From Streptomyces sp. DH41 (GTDB lineage Bacteria; Actinomycetota; Actinomycetes; Streptomycetales; Streptomycetaceae), in the NCBI RefSeq assembly GCF_029813785.1, contig NZ_JARVKY010000005.1, forward strand, positions 248,001-312,000: a DNA stretch of 64,000 nucleotides. Direction: 5' to 3'. The position numbers and the translations under genes were made by a program. The notes beneath the pieces are model-generated. The model made no database searches and was not told the DNA's origin. It was given only the letters and a program-made list of their open reading frames with translations. Position 1 is the stretch's first letter; each line of letters opens with the position of its first letter. Positions 28,462 through 38,562 of this stretch are shown one piece after another.

Positions 28462-29979
28462 ATGGCACCAGAACCACCGCTGCTCAGCATGTCCGGCATC
28501 ACCAAGTCGTTCCCCGGAGTCCGGGCCCTGGACGGCGTCGACCTCGACGTCCAGGCCGGCGAGGTGCACTGCCTGCTCGGCCAGAACGGCGCCGGGAAGT
28601 CCACCCTCATCAAGGTGCTGGCCGGCGCCCATCAGCCCGACACCGGCACCATCCGCTGGCGCGGCGACGACGTGACCCTGCGCTCGCCCATCGCGGCCAT
28701 GCGCCTCGGCATCGCCACCATCTACCAGGAACTCGACCTGGTGGAGCACCTGTCGGTCGCCGAGAACGTCCACCTCGGTCACGAGCCGACCGCCGCCGGC
28801 TTCGTCGTACGGGGAAGGGCCGCGAAGGCGTCGACAGCCGAGCTGCTCAAGCGACTCGGGCACCCGGAGGTCGATCCCGGGCAACTGGTCGGCGAGCTCT
28901 CGGCGGCACAGCAGCAGATCGTGTCCATGGCGCGGGCGCTCTCGCACGAGGTACGGCTGATCGTCATGGACGAGCCGTCCGCCGCGCTCGACCCCGACGA
29001 GGTGGACAACCTCTTCCGCATCGTCGCCGACCTCACCGCCGACGGCGTCGCCGTCGTCTACATCTCGCACCGCCTGGAGGAGATCCGCCGCATCGGCGAC
29101 CGGGTCACCGTCCTCAAGGACGGCCGGGCCGTCGCCGGCGGACTGCCCGCCGAGTCGACGCCCACCCGCGATGTGGTCGCGCTGATGACCGGACGCAACG
29201 TCGAGTACGTCTTCCCCGAACGGCCCACCTCACCGCCCTCGGCCGAGCCCGTGCTGAGCGTGCGGGGACTGGCCCGGGCCGGCGAGTTCGCCCCCCTCGA
29301 CCTGGAGGTCCGCCCCGGCGAGATCGTCGGTCTCGCCGGCCTCGTCGGCTCCGGCCGCTCCGAGATCCTGGAGACCGTCTACGGGGCCCGGAAGGCGAGC
29401 GCCGGACAGGTCCTCGTGGACGGGAGCCCGCTGCGGCCCGGCAGCGTGCGCGCCGCGGTGCGGGCCGGGATCGGACTCGCCCCCGAGGAACGCAAGGCGC
29501 AGGCCCTGCTGATGCTGGAGTCCGTCACCCGCAACGTGTCGGTCTCCACCATGTCCCGCTTCTCGCGCGGCGGCTGGATCGACCGGGGCGCGGAACTGGG
29601 GGCCGCCCGCAAGGCGACCCGCGAGCTGTCACTACGGCCCGACAACCCCTCCGCACCCGTGCGCACCCTGTCCGGAGGCAACCAGCAGAAGGCGGTCCTC
29701 GCCCGCTGGCTGCTGCGCGGCTGCCGGGTCCTGCTGCTCGACGAACCCACCCGCGGTGTCGACGTCGGCGCCCGCGCCGAGCTCTACGCGGTCATCCGCC
29801 GCCTCGCCGACGAGGGCCTCGCCGTCCTGCTGGTCTCCAGCGAGGTGCCCGAGGTACTGGGCCTCGCCGACCGCGTGCTGGTGCTGCGCGAGGGCCGTGT
29901 CGTGCACGAGGCCCCCGCCCGCGAACTCGACGAACACCGCGTACTCGACCTCGTGATGGAAGGAAGCCCGGCGTCATGA
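28462..29979 (+). CDS. sugar ABC transporter ATP-binding protein (RbsA/XylG type)
   Basis: A 505-residue double ATPase of the CUT2 class. The first nucleotide-binding half has Walker A GQNGAGKST (40-48), the LSAAQQQ signature and the VMDEPSAALD Walker B. The second half has the degenerate Walker A GLVGSGRSE, the LSGGNQQKAVLARWL signature and LLLDEPTRGVDVG, as is usual in the class. ATG at 28462 with GAGGGG seven bases upstream. It powers monosaccharide import through the permease encoded next, with which it overlaps as ATGA. Regulation is probably by the upstream ROK protein, across a 251-bp gap filled with tandem repeats. Confidence 0.95.
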   Translation: MAPEPPLLSMSGITKSFPGVRALDGVDLDVQAGEVHCLLGQNGAGKSTLIKVLAGAHQPDTGTIRWRGDDVTLRSPIAAMRLGIATIYQELDLVEHLSVAENVHLGHEPTAAGFVVRGRAAKASTAELLKRLGHPEVDPGQLVGELSAAQQQIVSMARALSHEVRLIVMDEPSAALDPDEVDNLFRIVADLTADGVAVVYISHRLEEIRRIGDRVTVLKDGRAVAGGLPAESTPTRDVVALMTGRNVEYVFPERPTSPPSAEPVLSVRGLARAGEFAPLDLEVRPGEIVGLAGLVGSGRSEILETVYGARKASAGQVLVDGSPLRPGSVRAAVRAGIGLAPEERKAQALLMLESVTRNVSVSTMSRFSRGGWIDRGAELGAARKATRELSLRPDNPSAPVRTLSGGNQQKAVLARWLLRGCRVLLLDEPTRGVDVGARAELYAVIRRLADEGLAVLLVSSEVPEVLGLADRVLVLREGRVVHEAPARELDEHRVLDLVMEGSPAS

Positions 29980-30995
29980 CGCAGCACGTGTCCCCGCCGC
30001 GGGACGGCACCGGCAAGACGGCACCGGTGGACGGTCCGCCCGCCTGGCGGGTCCAGTTGGGCCGCGCCGACGTCCGCACCCTCACCCTGCTCGGCGTGCT
30101 CGCCGCACTGGTCCTGATCGGCGGCATCACCCAGCCCGACTCGTTCCTCGACACCCGCAACCTCCAGCTGGTGCTCACCCAGGCGTCCGTGATCGGCGTC
30201 GTCACCGTCGGCATGACCTTCGTCATCGTCTCCGGCGGCATCGACCTGTCCGTCGGCGCCATCGTCGCGCTCGCCTCGGTGTGGGCGACCACGGTCGCCA
30301 CCCAGGAGTACGGGTTCGCCGGCATCCTCTTCACGGCGGTCGTGGTCGGCGTGGGCTGCGGACTGGTCAACGGGGTGCTCATCGCGTTCGGCCAGATGGT
30401 GCCGTTCATCGCCACCCTCGCCATGCTGGCCTCGGCGCGTGGCCTCGCGGAGCAGATCACCGACGGCCGGACCCAGGTCGTCACGGTCCCCAGCGTCCTG
30501 GACCTCGGTGAGCGCGACGCCTACATCCTCGGCATCCCGCCCCTGGTGCTGGTGTTCGCGGCCGTCACCGTCATCGGCTGGCTGGTACTCAACCGGACCA
30601 CCTTCGGCCGCCGCACGGTCGCCGTCGGCGGCAACGCGGAGGCCGCCCGGCTCGCCGGCATCGACGTCCGCCGCCAGCGGCTCTACCTCTACCTGCTGTC
30701 CGGGCTGTGCTGCGGCATCGCCGCCTTCCTGCTGATCGTCCTGGCCGGCTCCGGCCAGAACACCAACGGCAACCTCTACGAACTCGACGCCATCGCCGCC
30801 GCGATCATCGGCGGAACGCTGCTGACCGGCGGGCGCGGCCACATCCTCGGCTCCGTGCTCGGCGTCCTGATCTTCACCACGATCACCAACATCTTCGCCC
30901 TGAACAACCTGCAGAGCGACGTCCAGCAGATCGCGAAGGGCGCGATCATCGTCGCCGCCGTGCTGGTCCAGCGCCGTACCGCAAGCACGCATTGA
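29976..30995 (+). CDS. sugar ABC transporter permease (RbsC type)
   Basis: A 339-residue integral membrane protein with about nine to ten hydrophobic segments and the CUT2 permease signature (VGMTFVIVSGGIDLSVGAIVAL, residues about 73-94; GGRGHILGSVLGV near 290). It forms the membrane channel of the importer with the ATPase, whose gene it overlaps by four bases. The N-terminus has a Pro-rich cytosolic extension of about 25 residues. The substrate is a sugar or cyclitol by family; it cannot be narrowed further from this sequence. Confidence 0.94.
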   Translation: MTQHVSPPRDGTGKTAPVDGPPAWRVQLGRADVRTLTLLGVLAALVLIGGITQPDSFLDTRNLQLVLTQASVIGVVTVGMTFVIVSGGIDLSVGAIVALASVWATTVATQEYGFAGILFTAVVVGVGCGLVNGVLIAFGQMVPFIATLAMLASARGLAEQITDGRTQVVTVPSVLDLGERDAYILGIPPLVLVFAAVTVIGWLVLNRTTFGRRTVAVGGNAEAARLAGIDVRRQRLYLYLLSGLCCGIAAFLLIVLAGSGQNTNGNLYELDAIAAAIIGGTLLTGGRGHILGSVLGVLIFTTITNIFALNNLQSDVQQIAKGAIIVAAVLVQRRTASTH

Positions 30996-31012
30996 GGAAA
31001 GGGTTCACCGCC

Positions 31013-32059
31013 ATGACAGAGCTCACGAGTCGCAGAGGACTGCTCTTCGGAGCCGCCGCCGTGTCCGCCGGTGCCGTCCTCACCGGGTGTACGAGCAACG
31101 ACCCCGACGACGGCGGCGACAAGGCCTCCGCGGACACGCAGCCGGCCGCCGACGACAAGCCGGGCAAGGCCGTCACCATCGGCTACGCCGGCCCGCAGGC
31201 CGACCACGGCTGGCTCAACGCCGTCAACGACAACGCGAAGCAGCGCGCGGAGAAGTACTCGGACGTCACCCTCGAGGTCACCGAGGGCTCCAACGACACC
31301 GCCCAGCAGATCGGCCAGATAGAGACCCTCATCAACAAGAAGGTCGACGTCCTGGTGATCCTGCCCGCCGACGGCAAGGCGCTCACCCAGGTCGGACTGC
31401 AGGCCATGCGCGCCGGCATCCCGGTCGTGAACCTCGACCGCATCTTCAACAGCCCGCAGGCCTACCGCTGCTGGGTGGGCGGCGACAACTACGGCATGGG
31501 CCTCAACGCCGCCCACTACATCGGTGAGAAGCTCAAGGACAAGTCCGGTGCCAAGGTCATCGAGCTGGCCGGCCTGGACAACCTGGAACTGACCCAGCAG
31601 CGCACCAAGGGCTTCGACGACGGCCTGAAGAACTACCCGAACATCAAGAAGGTGGCCCGGCAGGCCGCCGACTTCACCGTCGAGTCCGGCCAGGCCAAGA
31701 TGGCCCAGCTGCTCCAGGCCCAGTCGGACTTCGACGCCATGTGGAACCACGACGACGACCAGGGCGTGGGCGCGCTGCGCGCCATCGAGCAGGCCGGCCG
31801 CGACGACTTCCTGATGGTCGGCGGCGCGGGCGCGCTCTCCGCCTTCCAGGCCATCAAGGCGGACAGCGGCGTACTGAAGGCGACCGTGCTCTACCCGCCG
31901 ACCATGGCCGCCTCCGCGATCGACCTGGCCCGCGCCCTCGGCCAGGGCAAGGGCATCAGCGGCCTCGCCGAGTTCGAGATCCCCTCGACCGTCACCTGCT
32001 ACTCGGCCGTCGTCGACAAGGAGAACGTCGACCAGTACATGCCCACGGGCTTCAAGTGA
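31013..32059 (+). CDS. sugar-binding lipoprotein of ABC importer (Tat type)
   Basis: A 348-residue substrate-binding protein of the periplasmic-binding class I fold (RbsB-like). The signal carries a twin-arginine (TSRRGLLFG) and a lipobox LTGC with C26 as the lipidated residue, so it is probably exported folded by Tat and anchored outside the membrane. Ligand-facing features such as the DHGWLNAV start, INKKVDVLVILPADG and VVNLDRIF are family-like. ATG at 31013, with GAGGAAAGGG upstream, 17 bp after the permease gene. It delivers substrate to the RbsA/RbsC-like pair. Confidence 0.94.
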   Translation: MTELTSRRGLLFGAAAVSAGAVLTGCTSNDPDDGGDKASADTQPAADDKPGKAVTIGYAGPQADHGWLNAVNDNAKQRAEKYSDVTLEVTEGSNDTAQQIGQIETLINKKVDVLVILPADGKALTQVGLQAMRAGIPVVNLDRIFNSPQAYRCWVGGDNYGMGLNAAHYIGEKLKDKSGAKVIELAGLDNLELTQQRTKGFDDGLKNYPNIKKVARQAADFTVESGQAKMAQLLQAQSDFDAMWNHDDDQGVGALRAIEQAGRDDFLMVGGAGALSAFQAIKADSGVLKATVLYPPTMAASAIDLARALGQGKGISGLAEFEIPSTVTCYSAVVDKENVDQYMPTGFK

Positions 32060-32147
32060 GGGCCGCCGCCCCACGGCCGGCCTGACCAGCCGGCCGTCGG
32101 GCGGGGCCCACCCCCCACCGCGCCACCACGACGAGGAGGACTTCCGC

Positions 32148-33425
32148 ATGGGACAGCCGCAGCAGCCCGAGGGGGCCGGGGCGGAGGCATCAGCCGCCGG
32201 AACCGGGACCGAAAGCGGGACCGGGACCAGTGCGACGGGGGCGTCCGCGACCAGACCGCCGCTGCGCGTCGGCATGGTCGGCTACGCCTTCATGGGTGCC
32301 GCACACTCCCAGGGCTGGCGCACCGCCGGCCGCGTCTTCGACCTGCCGCTGAACCCCGTACTGGCCGCGATCTGCGGCCGGGACGCCGACGCCGTCCGCA
32401 CGGCGGCCGACCGACACGGCTGGGCGAGCACCGAGACCGACTGGCGGGCGCTGGTGGAACGGGACGACATCGACCTCGTCGACATCTGCACCCCCGGCGA
32501 CAGCCACGCCGAGATCGCGCTGGCCGCGCTCGCCGCCGGCAAGCACGTCCTGTGCGAGAAACCGCTGGCCAACACGGTCGCGGAGGCCGAGGCGATGACC
32601 CGGGCCGCCGACGAGGCGGGCGCACGGGGACAGCTGGCGATGGTCGGGTTCAACTACCGCCGGGTACCGGCCACCGCGCTGGCCCGCCGGATGGTGGACG
32701 AGGGCCGCATCGGCCCCCTGCGACACGTGCGGGTGACGTACCTCCAGGACTGGCTGGTGGACCCCAAGGCGCCGCTCACCTGGCGGCTGCGCAAGGAGCT
32801 GGCCGGATCCGGAGCCCTCGGCGACCTCGGCGCCCACATCGTCGACCTCGCGCAGTACCTGACGGGGGAGCGGATCGCGGGCGTCTCCGCCCTCACCGAG
32901 ACCTTCGTACGTCAACGCCCGCTGCCCGACGGCGCACCCCGCGGCCTGTCGGCCGGCTCGGCGGACGGTGCCACCGGCGAGGTCACCGTGGACGACGCGG
33001 CCGTCTTCACCGGCCGCCTCAGCTCCGGCGCACTGGTCTCCTTCGAGGCCACCCGGTACGCCACCGGCCGCAAGAACTCCCTGCGCATCGAGCTCAACGG
33101 TGAGCGCGGCTCGCTCGCCTTCGACCTGGAACGGCTCAACGAGCTGTCGTACCACGACGGTACGGAGCCGGGGGAGCACGCCGGTTTCCGGCGCATCCTC
33201 GTCACCGAGCCCGAGCACCCCTACCTGGACGCCTGGTGGCCGCCGGGCCACGGACTGGGCTACGAGCACACCTTCGTCCACCAGGTGCGCGACCTCGTCC
33301 ACGCCGTCGCCGAGGGCCGCCGGCCCGAACCCTCCTTCGCCGACGGGCTGCAGGTGCAGCGCGTACTCGCGGCGGTGGAGGAGAGCGCCGAGAAGAACTC
33401 CGTCTACACCACGATCGCCCCCTGA
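32148..33425 (+). CDS. Gfo/Idh/MocA-family sugar dehydrogenase
   Basis: A 425-residue NAD(P)-dependent oxidoreductase. After a low-complexity N-terminus (about 38 residues, Gly/Thr/Ser), the Rossmann motif [13 protein letters not shown] is at 41-53 and the EKPL motif that positions the cofactor is at 137-140. The C-terminal alpha/beta domain includes [14 protein letters not shown], typical of the family. ATG at 32148 with GAGGAGG. Members oxidise sugars or inositols, often at carbon 3. The neighbours, a TIM-barrel isomerase/hydrolase and a secreted protein with ThuA and 3-keto-disaccharide-hydrolase-like domains, fit a 3-keto-sugar route. Confidence 0.92.
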   Translation: MGQPQQPEGAGAEASAAGTGTESGTGTSATGASATRPPLRVGMVGYAFMGAAHSQGWRTAGRVFDLPLNPVLAAICGRDADAVRTAADRHGWASTETDWRALVERDDIDLVDICTPGDSHAEIALAALAAGKHVLCEKPLANTVAEAEAMTRAADEAGARGQLAMVGFNYRRVPATALARRMVDEGRIGPLRHVRVTYLQDWLVDPKAPLTWRLRKELAGSGALGDLGAHIVDLAQYLTGERIAGVSALTETFVRQRPLPDGAPRGLSAGSADGATGEVTVDDAAVFTGRLSSGALVSFEATRYATGRKNSLRIELNGERGSLAFDLERLNELSYHDGTEPGEHAGFRRILVTEPEHPYLDAWWPPGHGLGYEHTFVHQVRDLVHAVAEGRRPEPSFADGLQVQRVLAAVEESAEKNSVYTTIAP

Positions 33426-33441
33426 GGAGGCTGGCAGCGAC

Positions 33442-34440
33442 ATGCCGCGCAACTTCACTCTCTTCACCGGCCAGTGGGCGGACCTCCCCCTGGAGGAGGT
33501 CTGCCGCCTCGCCCGTGACTTCGGCTACGACGGCCTCGAGCTCGCCTGCTGGGGCGACCACTTCGAGGTCGACAAGGCCCTCGCGGACCCCTCCTACGTG
33601 GACTCGCGCCACCAACTGCTCGACAAGTACGGACTCAAGTGCTGGGCGATCTCCAACCACCTGGTCGGCCAGGCCGTGTGCGACGCCATCATCGACGAGC
33701 GCCACGAGGCCATCCTGCCCGCCCGCATCTGGGGCGACGGTGACGCCGAGGGCGTACGGCAGCGCGCCGCGGCCGAGATCCAGGACACCGCACGGGCCGC
33801 CGCGCGCCTCGGCGTCGACACCGTCATCGGCTTCACCGGATCGGCCATCTGGCACCTGGTCGCCATGTTCCCGCCCGCCCCCGAGTCGATGATCGAGCGC
33901 GGGTACCAGGACTTCGCCGACCGCTGGAACCCGATCCTCGACGTCTTCGACGCCGAGGGGGTGCGGTTCGCGCACGAGGTCCACCCCAGCGAGATCGCCT
34001 ACGACTACTGGACCACCCAGCGCGCCCTGGAGGCGGTCGGCCACCGGCCCGCCTTCGGCCTCAACTTCGACCCCTCCCACTTCGTGTGGCAGGACCTCGA
34101 CCCGGTCGGCTTCCTGTGGGACTTCCGCGACCGGATCTACCACGTCGACTGCAAGGAGGCCCGCAAGCGCCTCGACGGCCGCAACGGGCGGCTCGGTTCC
34201 CACCTGCCGTGGGGCGACCCGCGCCGCGGCTGGGACTTCGTGTCGGCCGGACACGGCGACGTCCCCTGGGAGGACGTCTTCCGCATGCTGCGCTCCATCG
34301 ACTACCAGGGCCCGGTCTCCGTCGAGTGGGAGGACGCCGGCATGGACCGGCTCCAGGGCGCCCCCGAAGCACTCACCCGCCTCAAGGCCTTCGACTTCGA
34401 TCCGCCCAGCGCGTCCTTCGACGCCGCGTTCAACAGCTGA
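33442..34440 (+). CDS. sugar phosphate isomerase/epimerase-type TIM barrel
   Basis: A 332-residue xylose-isomerase-like (AP endonuclease family 2) protein. Metal-binding acidic and His positions are visible: [32 protein letters not shown] and VEWEDAGMD. The family includes ketose 3-epimerases, inosose dehydratases and the newly recognised 3-keto-glycoside lyases, so the reaction is open. ATG at 33442, 16 bp after the Gfo/Idh gene with AGGAGG, so the two are co-translated. It is one of four TIM barrels of this superfamily within 14 kb. Confidence 0.9.
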   Translation: MPRNFTLFTGQWADLPLEEVCRLARDFGYDGLELACWGDHFEVDKALADPSYVDSRHQLLDKYGLKCWAISNHLVGQAVCDAIIDERHEAILPARIWGDGDAEGVRQRAAAEIQDTARAAARLGVDTVIGFTGSAIWHLVAMFPPAPESMIERGYQDFADRWNPILDVFDAEGVRFAHEVHPSEIAYDYWTTQRALEAVGHRPAFGLNFDPSHFVWQDLDPVGFLWDFRDRIYHVDCKEARKRLDGRNGRLGSHLPWGDPRRGWDFVSAGHGDVPWEDVFRMLRSIDYQGPVSVEWEDAGMDRLQGAPEALTRLKAFDFDPPSASFDAAFNS

Positions 34441-34517
34441 TCAGTGCGACCGTGACCGCAGGTCGGGACGGGGGCCGGAACGTCCGCCGGTCCCCGGTCC
34501 GGCCTGCCCGAATCCTG

Positions 34518-34540
34518 CTTTGTCCTGTATTGGGAAAAAG
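34518..34540. promoter_or_regulatory. proposed ROK-regulator operator 2
   Basis: CTTTGTCC-N7-GGAAAAAG has the same arms, spacing and length as operator 1 at 26868-26890 (one arm difference). It lies about 176 bp upstream of the large secreted sugar enzyme. Confidence 0.6.
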
Positions 34541-34542
34541 TT

Positions 34543-34552
34543 GAACCGGTTC
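34543..34552. promoter_or_regulatory. LacI-like palindrome upstream of large secreted enzyme
   Basis: GAACCGGTTC is a perfect 10-bp palindrome with the central CCGG common in LacI-family operators. It begins three bases after operator 2. It could be a second control input or the promoter-proximal part of one composite site. Confidence 0.35.
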
Positions 34553-34715
34553 TGATCCAAGGGGTGTTCGCCCCGGAAGAACGCGGTTACCGTCCCTGAA
34601 GTGTTCAGGACATCGGAACACCAGCACCTCCGGGGTGACGGCGCACCCCGGCGCCCGCCGCATCGCACGTCTTCGCACCCGTTCCGTACGGCCCACCCGT
34701 TCCCGGAGGGACTTC

Positions 34716-37700
34716 GTGCACAGAACCAGACTCAAAAGCACCGGCACCAGCACCAGAACCACGAGGCGTCCCAGGCTTCGCACCACCCTCGCCCTGTTCA
34801 CCGGCCTGATGCTGGCCGTGGGCACCCCGGCGACCGTGGCCGGCGCCCAGCCGGCGGCCGACGAACCGGCGGCCGCCGAGGGCCAGTTCCAGCAGGTACC
34901 GCTGGCCAAGGGTGAGCCCGAGATGGGCGAGCCGATGTCGCTCGCCGTACTCCCGGACCGCAGCGTCCTGCACACCGCCCGCGACGGCACGCTGCGCATC
35001 ACCGACCAGGGCGGCGTCACCAAGGTCGCGGGCAAGCTCGACGTCTACAGCCACGACGAGGAGGGCCTGCAGGGCGTCGGTATCGACCCGGACTTCGAGA
35101 ACAACCGGGCGATCTACCTCTACTACGCCCCGCCGCTCGACACGCCCGCGGGCGACGCCCCCGAGACCGGCACCGCCGAGGACTTCAAGAAGTTCGACGG
35201 CGTCAACCGCCTCTCCCGCTTCGTCCTCAACCCCAACGGCACGCTGGACATGGCCAGCGAGAAGAAGGTCCTGGACGTCGCGGCGTCCCGCGGCACCTGC
35301 TGCCACGTCGGCGGCGACATCGACTTCGACGCCGAGGGCAACCTCTACCTGTCCACCGGCGACGACAGCAACCCGTTCGCCTCCGACGGCTTCACGCCGA
35401 TCGACGAGCGCCCGGACCGCAACCCGGCCTTCGACGCCCGCCGCAGCTCCGGCAACACCAACGACCTGCGCGGCAAGATCCTCCGGATCAAGGTCGCCGA
35501 GGACGGCTCGTACACGGTCCCGGAGGGCAACCTCTTCGCCCCCGGCACCGACAAGACCCGTCCCGAGATCTACGCGATGGGCTTCCGCAACCCGTTCCGG
35601 ATGAACATCGACGAGAAGACCGGGACCATATACGTCGGCGACTACGGCCCCGACGCCGGCGCCGCCGACCCGAACCGGGGCCCGGCGGGCCAGGTCGAGT
35701 TCGCCAAGGTCACCAAGCCCGCCAACTTCGGCTGGCCCTTCTGCACCGGCGACAACGACGCCTACGTCGACTACGACTTCGCCACCAAGACCTCCGGCGA
35801 GAAGTTCGACTGCGCCGCCCCGAAGAACACCTCGCCGCACAACACGGGCCTGACCGACCTGCCGCCCGCGCAGGCAGCCTGGATCCCGTACGACGGCGAC
35901 TCCGTGCCCGAGTTCGGCACCGGCTCCGAGTCCCCGATGGGCGGCCCGGTCTACCGCTACGACCCGGACCTCGACTCCTCCGTGAAGTTCCCCGAGGAGT
36001 ACGACGGCGACTTCTTCGCAACTGAGTTCGGCCGCCGCTGGATCAAGCGGATCGAGCAGAACGCGGACGGCACGGTCGCGAAGATCAACGACTTCCCGTG
36101 GACCGGCACCCAGATCATGGACAGCGAGTTCGGGCCCGACGGCGCGCTGTACGTCCTGGACTACGGCCTCTCCTGGTTCCAGGGCGACAAGGACTCCGCG
36201 CTGTACCGGATCGAGAACGCCGAGGACGGCTTCTCCCCGATCGCCGAGGTGAGCGCCAACAAGACGTCGGGTGCGGCCGGCCTGAAGGTCAAGTTCACCG
36301 CCACCGCCAAGGACGCCGACTCCCCGGACCTCACCTACAGCTGGGACTTCGGCGACGGCACCAAGGGCGAGGGCCTCACCCCCACCCACAAGTACAAGAA
36401 GGTCGGCACCTACACCGCGACCTTCACCGCGAAGGACGCCGAGGGCAACACCGGCACCGCCAGCGCCCGCATCGTGGTCGGCAACACCGAGCCCACGGTG
36501 AAGATCGAGGTCCCGGGCAACGGCACCCTTCTCCCCATGGGGGAGCCCATCCCCTTCAAGGTGAAGGTCACCGACCCCGAGGAGACCATCGACTGCTCCA
36601 AGGTCAAGGTCGCCTACAGCCTCGGCCACGACTCCCACGCCCACGAGCTGACCAGCGAGATGGGCTGTGAGGGCACCCTCAACCCGCCCCCGGGTGACGG
36701 CGGCCACGACCCCAACGCCAACATCTACGGCGTCGTCGGCGCCAGCTACACCGACGGCGGTGCGAACGGCCAGGAGGCACTGACCGGCACCGCGCGCACC
36801 GTGATCCAGCCGCCGCACCGCCAGGCCGAGCACTTCGCCACCCAGCAGGGTGTCGCGGTGATCGACAAGACCGGTGCCAACGGCGGCAAGACCGTCGGCG
36901 ACATCAACGACGGCGACTGGATCTCCTTCAGCCCCTACAAGTTCGACGGGCAGAAGAAGCTGACCGTCCGGGCCTCCTCCGGCGGCGCCGGCGGCTTCGT
37001 CGAGCTGCGCACCGGCTCGCCCACCGGCAAGCTGCACGGCTCGGCGTACATCCCGCCGACCGGCGGCTGGGAGACGTTCCAGAACGTCGACGTGCCGCTG
37101 CGCTCGCTGCCCAAGCGCACCACGGAGATCTACCTGGTCTTCCGGGGCGGCGAAGGCGCGCTGTTCGACGTGGACGACTTCGAGTTCTCCAAGGAGCCGT
37201 TCAAGAAGGGCAAGAAGGTCCTGGTCTTCTCCAAGACGGCCGGCTTCCGCCACGACTCCATCCCGGAGGGCGTCGCCGCACTGAAGGAGCTGGGCGCCCC
37301 CGCCGGTATCTCGGTCACCGCGACCGAGGAGGCCGGACAGTTCACCACGGCCAACCTCGCCAAGTACGACGCGGTGGCCTTCATGTCCACCACCGGTGAC
37401 GTACTCAACGCCGACCAGCAGAAGGCGTTCGAGAACTACGTCAAGAACGGCGGCGGCTACATGGGCATCCACGCCGCCGCCGACACCGAGTACGACTGGG
37501 AGTTCTACGGCGGCCTCGTCGGCGCCCACTTCGACTCGCACCCGGCCATCCAGAAGGCCACCGTGCGCGTCCACGACCACGACCACCCGTCCACCGCGCA
37601 CCTCGGCGACACCTGGGAGCGCACCGACGAGTGGTACAACTACCGCACCAACCCGCGCGACCAGGCCAAGGTCCTCGCCACCCTCGACGAGACCACCTAC

Positions 37701-38432
37701 GACGGCGGGAACATGAAGGGCGACCACCCGATCGCCTGGTGCCAGAGCTACGGCGGCGGCCGCTCCTTCTACACCGGCGGTGGCCACACCAAGGAGTCCT
37801 ACGCCGACGAGGCCTTCCGCACCCACCTGCTCGGCGGCATGCGGTACGCCACCGGCCAGGTGAAGGCGGACTGCAAGCCGGACAAGGGCTACCGGGACAT
37901 CTTCAACGGCCAGACCCGGGACGGCTGGAAGCAGGCCGGCCCCGGCTCCTTCGACGTCAAGGACGGCACGCTGGAGTCCAACGGCGGCATGGGCCTGCTC
38001 TGGTACCAGGCCAAGGAGCTCAAGTCGTACTCCCTCAAGCTCGACTGGAAGATGCGGGGCGACGACAACTCCGGGATCTTCGTGGGCTTCCCGGCCTCCG
38101 ACGACCCCTGGTCCGCGGTGAACAAGGGCTACGAGATCCAGATCGACGCCACGGACGCGGCCGACCGCACCACGGGCTCCGTCTACTCGTTCAAGTCGGC
38201 GAACATCAAGGCCCGTGACCAGGTCCTGCGGCCGCCCGGCCAGTGGAACAGCTACGAGATCAAGGTGCGGGGCGAACGCCTCCAGGTGTTCCTCAACGGA
38301 GTCAAGATCAACGACTTCACCAACAAGGACCCCGAGCGGAGCCTGACCGACGGCCACATCGGCCTGCAGAACCACGGCGCCGACGACCAGGTCTCCTTCC
38401 GCAACATCCAGCTCAAGGAACTGTCCTCCTAG
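34716..38432 (+). CDS. secreted multidomain sugar enzyme: GSDH propeller, PKD, CBM6-like, ThuA, 3-keto-disaccharide hydrolase-like
   Basis: A 1238-residue exported protein. The GTG at 34716 has GGAGGG five bases upstream; longer forms lack a site. The signal peptide is about 1-44 (ends VAGA). Domains in order: glucose/sorbosone-dehydrogenase-type beta propeller about 60-500, PKD domain 505-588 (SWDFGDGT), a beta segment 590-700, CBM6-like module 700-825, ThuA domain about 828-1050 (VLVFSKTAGFRHDSIPEG; GIHAAADTEYDWEFYGG), and a C-terminal 3-keto-disaccharide hydrolase (DUF1080) domain 1055-1238 (DNSGIFVGFP, GYEIQIDA). It probably binds and oxidises or cleaves extracellular glycosides for the importer upstream. 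The combined activity is inferred only from domains. Confidence 0.9.
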   Translation: MHRTRLKSTGTSTRTTRRPRLRTTLALFTGLMLAVGTPATVAGAQPAADEPAAAEGQFQQVPLAKGEPEMGEPMSLAVLPDRSVLHTARDGTLRITDQGGVTKVAGKLDVYSHDEEGLQGVGIDPDFENNRAIYLYYAPPLDTPAGDAPETGTAEDFKKFDGVNRLSRFVLNPNGTLDMASEKKVLDVAASRGTCCHVGGDIDFDAEGNLYLSTGDDSNPFASDGFTPIDERPDRNPAFDARRSSGNTNDLRGKILRIKVAEDGSYTVPEGNLFAPGTDKTRPEIYAMGFRNPFRMNIDEKTGTIYVGDYGPDAGAADPNRGPAGQVEFAKVTKPANFGWPFCTGDNDAYVDYDFATKTSGEKFDCAAPKNTSPHNTGLTDLPPAQAAWIPYDGDSVPEFGTGSESPMGGPVYRYDPDLDSSVKFPEEYDGDFFATEFGRRWIKRIEQNADGTVAKINDFPWTGTQIMDSEFGPDGALYVLDYGLSWFQGDKDSALYRIENAEDGFSPIAEVSANKTSGAAGLKVKFTATAKDADSPDLTYSWDFGDGTKGEGLTPTHKYKKVGTYTATFTAKDAEGNTGTASARIVVGNTEPTVKIEVPGNGTLLPMGEPIPFKVKVTDPEETIDCSKVKVAYSLGHDSHAHELTSEMGCEGTLNPPPGDGGHDPNANIYGVVGASYTDGGANGQEALTGTARTVIQPPHRQAEHFATQQGVAVIDKTGANGGKTVGDINDGDWISFSPYKFDGQKKLTVRASSGGAGGFVELRTGSPTGKLHGSAYIPPTGGWETFQNVDVPLRSLPKRTTEIYLVFRGGEGALFDVDDFEFSKEPFKKGKKVLVFSKTAGFRHDSIPEGVAALKELGAPAGISVTATEEAGQFTTANLAKYDAVAFMSTTGDVLNADQQKAFENYVKNGGGYMGIHAAADTEYDWEFYGGLVGAHFDSHPAIQKATVRVHDHDHPSTAHLGDTWERTDEWYNYRTNPRDQAKVLATLDETTYDGGNMKGDHPIAWCQSYGGGRSFYTGGGHTKESYADEAFRTHLLGGMRYATGQVKADCKPDKGYRDIFNGQTRDGWKQAGPGSFDVKDGTLESNGGMGLLWYQAKELKSYSLKLDWKMRGDDNSGIFVGFPASDDPWSAVNKGYEIQIDATDAADRTTGSVYSFKSANIKARDQVLRPPGQWNSYEIKVRGERLQVFLNGVKINDFTNKDPERSLTDGHIGLQNHGADDQVSFRNIQLKELSS

Positions 38433-38446
38433 GGCTACCGGAACGG

Positions 38447-38481
38447 CGGCGGGCGGAGGACGCCGGACCTCCGCCCGCCGT
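38447..38481 (+). terminator. hairpin after the large secreted enzyme
   Basis: A 13-bp stem (CGGCGGGCGGAGG with CCTCCGCCCGCCG) and an 8-nt loop begin about 15 bp past the stop. There is no T-run. It separates the sugar unit from the Ebo-type operon. Confidence 0.6.
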
Positions 38482-38562
38482 CCAGCCGGGCCCCGGGCCC
38501 GGCACCCCGCTCGTCCCCTTCCGGCGCTCACACCCGGTTCGCGTACGACAAGGAGGCTGCCC

